Shown: positions 59,774 to 64,000 of the stretch, in pieces
How positions within the stretch are numbered: the stretch's first letter is position 1
Layout: each line of letters starts with the position of its first letter
From: Pyrus communis
Lineage: Eukaryota; Streptophyta; Magnoliopsida; Rosales; Rosaceae
Assembly (NCBI RefSeq): GCF_963583255.1
Contig: NC_084804.1
Span: 27,841,061 to 27,905,060 of the forward strand
Direction: 5' to 3'
Length of the DNA stretch: 64,000 nt
Made by a program: the position numbers and the translations under genes
Notes under the pieces: generated by a model
Database searches by the model: none
Seen by the model: only the letters and a program-made list of their open reading frames with translations
What the model was told of the DNA's origin: nothing

Positions 59774-60208
59774 CTATTGAGTTGAATCGTCAGAGAATCT
59801 ACTATCAAAAGGAGTTGACGGATGAGAATGTGCTGCACCAGCAGTAGTTCCAGAGCCATGTTGAAGTTCTATAACAAGCCATCGAACTGCTTTACTCATC
59901 TGTTCCAACCGAACCGCACTAATGGGTGGCAGACCAGTTGCAGTTTGCCCAGTCTTCCCAGCCACCAAGCCAGTTGCCTCATCCACCAGGCACTCTGATC
60001 CAATCCTTTGCTTCACGGACTCCACAAACTCCTCCGCTTGATCACAAGTGACTCTGAAAAGTTCCCACTTCTGCTTAAAATTCTCAAGAGCAGCATCTGT
60101 GGCCGCTGTTTTCTGACCACCAGAAGTTTCCTTGGATTCGAGCACATTAGCTGCTGCAACAACGAACTCTTGGTGTGCACTATTTAGCGAATCTACAATG
60201 CTGTCCAT
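59774..60208 (-). CDS. MED32: Mediator complex subunit 32 (copy 2)
   Basis: Coding sequence identical to 12,385-12,819, 144 residues, with the conserved FKQKWELFRVTCDQAEEF and AVRLEQMSKAVRWLV blocks and no break. The acceptor before the ATG is also kept. The upstream intron, however, does not reach a 5'UTR exon: homology to copy 1 ends at 61,985, about 33 bp before the position matching the copy 1 donor (14,185), and nothing like the 5'UTR exon or the GC-richer promoter-side segment follows. It therefore depends on an unidentified promoter, or may be silent. The identical reading frame suggests very recent duplication or gene conversion rather than selection alone, because introns and flanks are identical too. 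Confidence 0.85.
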   Translation of the reverse strand: MDSIVDSLNSAHQEFVVAAANVLESKETSGGQKTAATDAALENFKQKWELFRVTCDQAEEFVESVKQRIGSECLVDEATGLVAGKTGQTATGLPPISAVRLEQMSKAVRWLVIELQHGSGTTAGAAHSHPSTPFDSRFSDDSTQ

Positions 60209-60929
60209 TTTGAGGCTCGTACTTCCTAATGAATATAGTAAAAATGTTAGGAAACTACTGAGGAAGCTAATAATTTGCATAAATGCAGATAACTAAGAGA
60301 TCTTATGTCCCTTCAAACCTGGGTTTACAAAGCATACATTCAAATAACAAAGTCCATTAGATGCAGAAACTAAATTCAAAAGGGAAACTTTTTACGATAT
60401 GATGGTAACATACAAAGACTGATCAGCATTCATTAAAGGGACAAGAAAGCAGACGAGTAGGTTTGGAATCGGCTTTAAAGGATAGCGGGAAAGGCACAAA
60501 TCTCAAAAAATTAAACAGAAAAGATAACAAATAAAAGGAAGATAGTCAACACTGCTTCCTTTTGTGATGTTTGACACACAACAATGTGTTACATGTCTTC
60601 CAGTCTTATCGTCAAAACGTAAGACATGCCACACTATTCAGACAACCCAAGGAGGACTCAATAAGGAAAAGATTAAGTTAGTAGCAGCTTTCTTTTATGC
60701 CTCCAAATCTATTAAATACCTCCAATTTTATGCTCCAAGCTATCAAGCATGGCTAGTACACCATTAACTACATGAAATGAATACATGCTATTGCGCATAC
60801 AGATCTATGATTGAATAGCAAGAAGAGAGTAATTAGGTCACAGAATCAAAGTCCTACCAATAATAAGAATAACAAGAGCATCTTTGAAAAAATAAAGGAA
60901 CAACAGAAGCCAAAGTTTAAACTAATCAT

Positions 60930-61127
60930 AACTATTTTAGATACAGATCAACGATTCATCCTCGTGTACATATACTTTGATATATGACATACTGACATGT
61001 CAACCAGTTTGTCCAAATATACAAAGGCAACTATTTTACATACAGATCAACGATTCATCCTCGTGTACATATACTTTGATATATGACATACCGACATGTC
61101 AACCAGTTTGTCCAAATATACAAACGC
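60930..61127. repeat. 99 bp tandem duplication in MED32 intron, copy 2 only
   Basis: Units 60,930-61,028 and 61,029-61,127 both read AACTATTTTA(G/C)ATACAGATC through CCAAATATACAAA. Copy 1 has a single unit (near 13,541-13,638). The second unit carries the changes typical of copy 1. Confidence 0.9.
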
Positions 61128-61515
61128 ATCAGCAGAAAACAAAGGTTTTGTACACTACAAGCAAGGTGAATACAGCAACAAGGCATCTCTTTTCCAAACT
61201 CTGGATATAAGGGTCAAAAAACTATTTTATAAACACAGCAATTTCCACGCAAATACACTACAGCTCAATACTTCTGACTTCCTTATTTATCCTCCTCTTA
61301 GAGGCTCCCTGTTTCCTCCAAACGAAATTCAATCCCTTTTTCAACAAATATACAAAGCAAACTCCAATAGAGAATCTAAGAATAATTTAAAATCAATGTT
61401 AATAATTACCAGTAAATTCGAATATGACTGCATATAGAAAATTAGAAAGAGAAACCATCTTTTGGGAAAGCAAGTATGCTATTTTTATATCTCTACAGGG
61501 TGGGCTTAAGAATCG

Positions 61516-62322
61516 AAGACATTGTCAATCTGTGTCTAAATGATAGTGCAATTATTTCTATCCAAAGAAGACCTCTCTATCACTTATGTTCGGAAAACGC
61601 ACAATCTAACTTTTAATTTTCTGGTAACAACTGCCACCATAACATCATTAACCCTTTTGAAAAATCTCAATATTTTCTTTCAAATGGATAAAATAAAATT
61701 AAGCAAAAACAAAGACTTGTTTTAAAAAAACAGAAAAACAATTCACATTCTAGCAAATGATCGAAGACTTCATCAATTAGCTGTATTACTACTGGTATCA
61801 TACTAATATGCACAAAATTCACTAAAATTAGAGGGGGAAAATCAGAGAGCTTTCATTGGCTTTCGTTGGATTAAGCGGATAATAAAATGCACATGATTCA
61901 CAAGAGCTGGGAAAAGGAAACCCAGATTAGATGAGGAAGAAAGAGTAAATCTCATCCGATCCCGGCACAGAAACAACACAAACTAAATATTTAATTTATT
62001 ATCTTTCTATCTTTATAATTTGAACAAGAAGTTCATCTTAAATCACAAATCCATGTTACTCCAAACCTGGGTTTACTTTGCATCCATTCAAATAACAAAG
62101 TCCATTAAATGCAGAAATTAAATTGAAAAGAAAAACATTCTACGATATGACATGGAAAATCAATCTCTCAAAAGCTTATGACTGCTTAATTAAGATTTTA
62201 TTGAATATGTTTTTGTGGAGATTGGTCTGCTTATGAGTTTGGTTTAACTTATAATTGAGTGTTTTTCTATAGTCCAATATCAAATTTGTTTTAATGCTGA
62301 GTTGACTGGAGAGTTTTCTCTC
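61516..62322. other. Junction region after MED32 copy 2
   Basis: 61,516-61,938 is absent from copy 1. A short block homologous to 14,108-14,152 follows (61,940-61,985), then unrelated AT-rich sequence, then a diverged piece of MED32 intron at 62,060-62,150. No gene or promoter recognised. Confidence 0.5.
62060..62150. repeat. Third, diverged copy of a MED32 intron segment
   Basis: CCAAACCTGGGTTTAC and CATTCAAATAACAAAGTCCA match the MED32 intron start at about 12,926-13,015 (and 60,315-60,404) with around 15% differences, much more than between the two main copies. Confidence 0.8.
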
Positions 62323-63480
62323 AAAAATGGTATCAGGCCAGGGATATGTTATTGCCTTATCTTTATGTTTTATGTATTGAGAAGTTGTCTCATATTTTAT
62401 TGATGTTGTTAATAAGGGAAGGTGGAAACCAGTTAAGGCTTCTTAATCTGGGTTTGGTATTTCGTATCTGTTTTTTGCAAATGATCTTATGTTGTTTTTT
62501 TTTTTTTTTTATGCAACTTCAAAGCATGCTAGATTGATGAATAACTGCCTTGAAAGTTTTGTAAAGTTTTAGGGCAAGCTGTTAATTTTGAAAAATCAGT
62601 ATTGCATTGTTCTCCTAACAGTTCTATAAATGTGATTAATAGCATTAGTACTATTTGTGGCTTTCTCCTTTCAAGTAACATTGGAAATTACTTGGGAATA
62701 CCTATAATTCAACGTCGAGTTACAAAGCTTACATTCACAGGTTGCATGCATGGTTAAAAATGTCCATAAGAAATGAACGTCCTAAAAGAGTAAGATTTTG
62801 TATGTGGTTGGAAGGGCCACTTTAATTCAAGTTGTTACATCTACCATCTCTTTCTATGCTATGTAGACCACCAAATTGCCTACAAGTATATGTGAAGAAC
62901 TTGAGAAATTGAACAGGAATGGTGACATGTAGACCACTAAATTGCCTACAAGTATATGTGAAGAACTTGAGAAATTGAACAGGAATTGTGACATTATTTG
63001 TGCCAATAGCACATTATTGATGACTTCTGAGAAAAATCAAGTTTTACTAGCAAAGACTGGTTGGAGTATTCATGCTTAAGATTAAGGCCTTTGGGTTTGA
63101 AGGTGAACTATCTCAAGGGAACTTATGTTTTAGACCCAAAACTCCATGAGAGGTTAATTGTTCTTATACTTGGAAATGGGTTTTATATGGTACTGATCTT
63201 TTGAATAAAGGGATGAAGTGAAGAATCGATAATGGAGAGTCTGTGAAATGTTAGAAGGATGCTTGGGTCATGGATATTCCATTGATTGATACTATTGATT
63301 ATGGTGTTGTTTTACAATTATAATTGCATAGTTTTTGAATTTTCTCAAGATGGTTGGTGGGATTTGTCAAAGCTTAGAAGTGTGCTATCTAAGTATATGG
63401 TGCAGAAAATCATTAGTTGTCCTCATGCTATCTTCGAGCCGTTGATGTTACTGGGGTATTTTCTAAGACAAGCTAACTTT
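62323..63480 (+). pseudogene. LINE (L1-type) reverse transcriptase relic
   Basis: Broken frames give a typical plant L1 pattern: LPYLYVLCIEKLSH, a degraded FADD-box reading FANDLML near 62,475, then VNFEKSVLHCSPNSS and SNIGNYLGIPII (62,575-62,710), and a post-RT stretch with MDIPLIDTIDYGVV. Frameshifts, a T-run (62,497-62,510) and stops are frequent. Ends uncertain. Confidence 0.65.
62861..62992. repeat. 66 bp tandem duplication inside LINE relic
   Basis: Two consecutive units start ATGTAGACCAC(C/T)AAATTGCC at 62,861 and 62,927 and differ at two or three bases. Confidence 0.92.
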
Positions 63481-64000
63481 TTCAAGATATCCCAAGACTT
63501 GTTACAAACCCGTACCAAGGGAGACAAGAGGACGCTCTCAAAGCAAGTTCACATCGACCTAAAAGTCCCCCAACAAATACTAATAATATATTTACTTACA
63601 ATTTGAAATGTGCTCCAATTCTTATAACATCCCAACGCACTACAAGTAAAGCTAAGAACTTGAATAGCAAACTTCATTAACTTGGGTGTTTAGTCCCAAA
63701 ACACTCCTCCAAGCCGTTCAAAAACAATATTAGTAAGGTAAATAATTTAAAGGTTACTTATAAAAATATATTAGCAATTGACTAATTAAATCTTACTTGG
63801 AGTTCACCTTTTCCTAGTTTGCATAGCCATAGGATCTACAAATTCACCAAGCCTTTTATCATATGAATCCAATTGGATAGCTACATCTTCATGTTCTTTG
63901 CCATTCCCAAGCATCATATCCATGCAAGCAAACAACCCACTTCACATTTCGCCACTATTTGAGAAATTATTCTCATACCGAAATTATGGATTCAATAATA
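63481..64000. other. Unidentified sequence at right edge
   Basis: AT-rich, with no supported gene. Motifs such as ATATCCCAAGACTTGTTAC and AACACTCCTCCAAGCC look like transposable element remains, but the family is not recognised. Confidence 0.4.

Larger units (their letters stand above)
47955..61985. repeat. Segmental duplication, copy 2
   Basis: Direct copy of 1-14,152. Homology runs to 61,515, is interrupted by about 420 bp found only here, resumes for about 45 bp (CGGCACAGAAACAACACAAA) and ends near 61,985. From 58,333 to about 60,928 I saw no difference from copy 1, while the rest differs by roughly 1-3% plus indels. Confidence 0.95.

Overview
This is plant nuclear DNA: intron-bearing genes, very AT-rich intergenic sequence, and LTR retrotransposons nested in one another. 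A sorbitol/polyol transporter (PLT/SOT) gene, a Mediator subunit MED32 gene and 5S-carrying Cassandra elements together suggest a rosaceous fruit tree of the apple/pear type. The species is an inference.

Layout. (1) 1-14,152 and 47,955-61,985 are two direct copies of one segmental duplication. Each holds a minus-strand Ty1/copia element with a nested solo LTR, a hAT-like element, a tandem-duplicated AT-rich repeat carrying a Cassandra TRIM, a small unrecognised spliced gene, and MED32. Copy 1 runs off the left edge. (2) 14,345-18,360: dinucleotide AT tracts, then a satellite of about 348 bp (seven full-length units) with a TRIM inserted in it. (3) 18,361-26,746: a 5'-truncated Athila-type Ty3/gypsy element with a decayed gag-pol and a 2.1 kb 3' LTR. 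(4) 26,785-31,680: a MITE and a truncated, apparently gag-pol-less LTR element. (5) 31,682-43,305: a rearranged PLT gene built around two nested inverted repeats (arms A about 2.77 kb, arms B about 0.94 kb). (6) 44,028-53,721: the complete second copia copy with TSD GTATC, lying across the left part of duplication copy 2. (7) 61,986-64,000: a relic of MED32 intron sequence, a LINE relic, and unidentified sequence.

Most interesting region. The PLT gene is in two pieces. The promoter, exon 1 and exon 2 lie on the minus strand; a second exon 2 and exon 3 lie on the plus strand. Exon 2 sits inside inverted repeat B, so one inversion between the B arms would rejoin promoter, exon 1, exon 2 and exon 3 in order. 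The first codons are also copied as a foldback hairpin just upstream of the start, and the exon-1 arm of that hairpin lacks one base. A second copy of the promoter faces the minus-strand fragment and would make antisense RNA of exons 1 and 2. MED32 is present twice with identical coding sequence, but copy 2 has lost the predicted 5'UTR exon and promoter side. No bacterial-type operons, CRISPR arrays or tRNA genes were seen.
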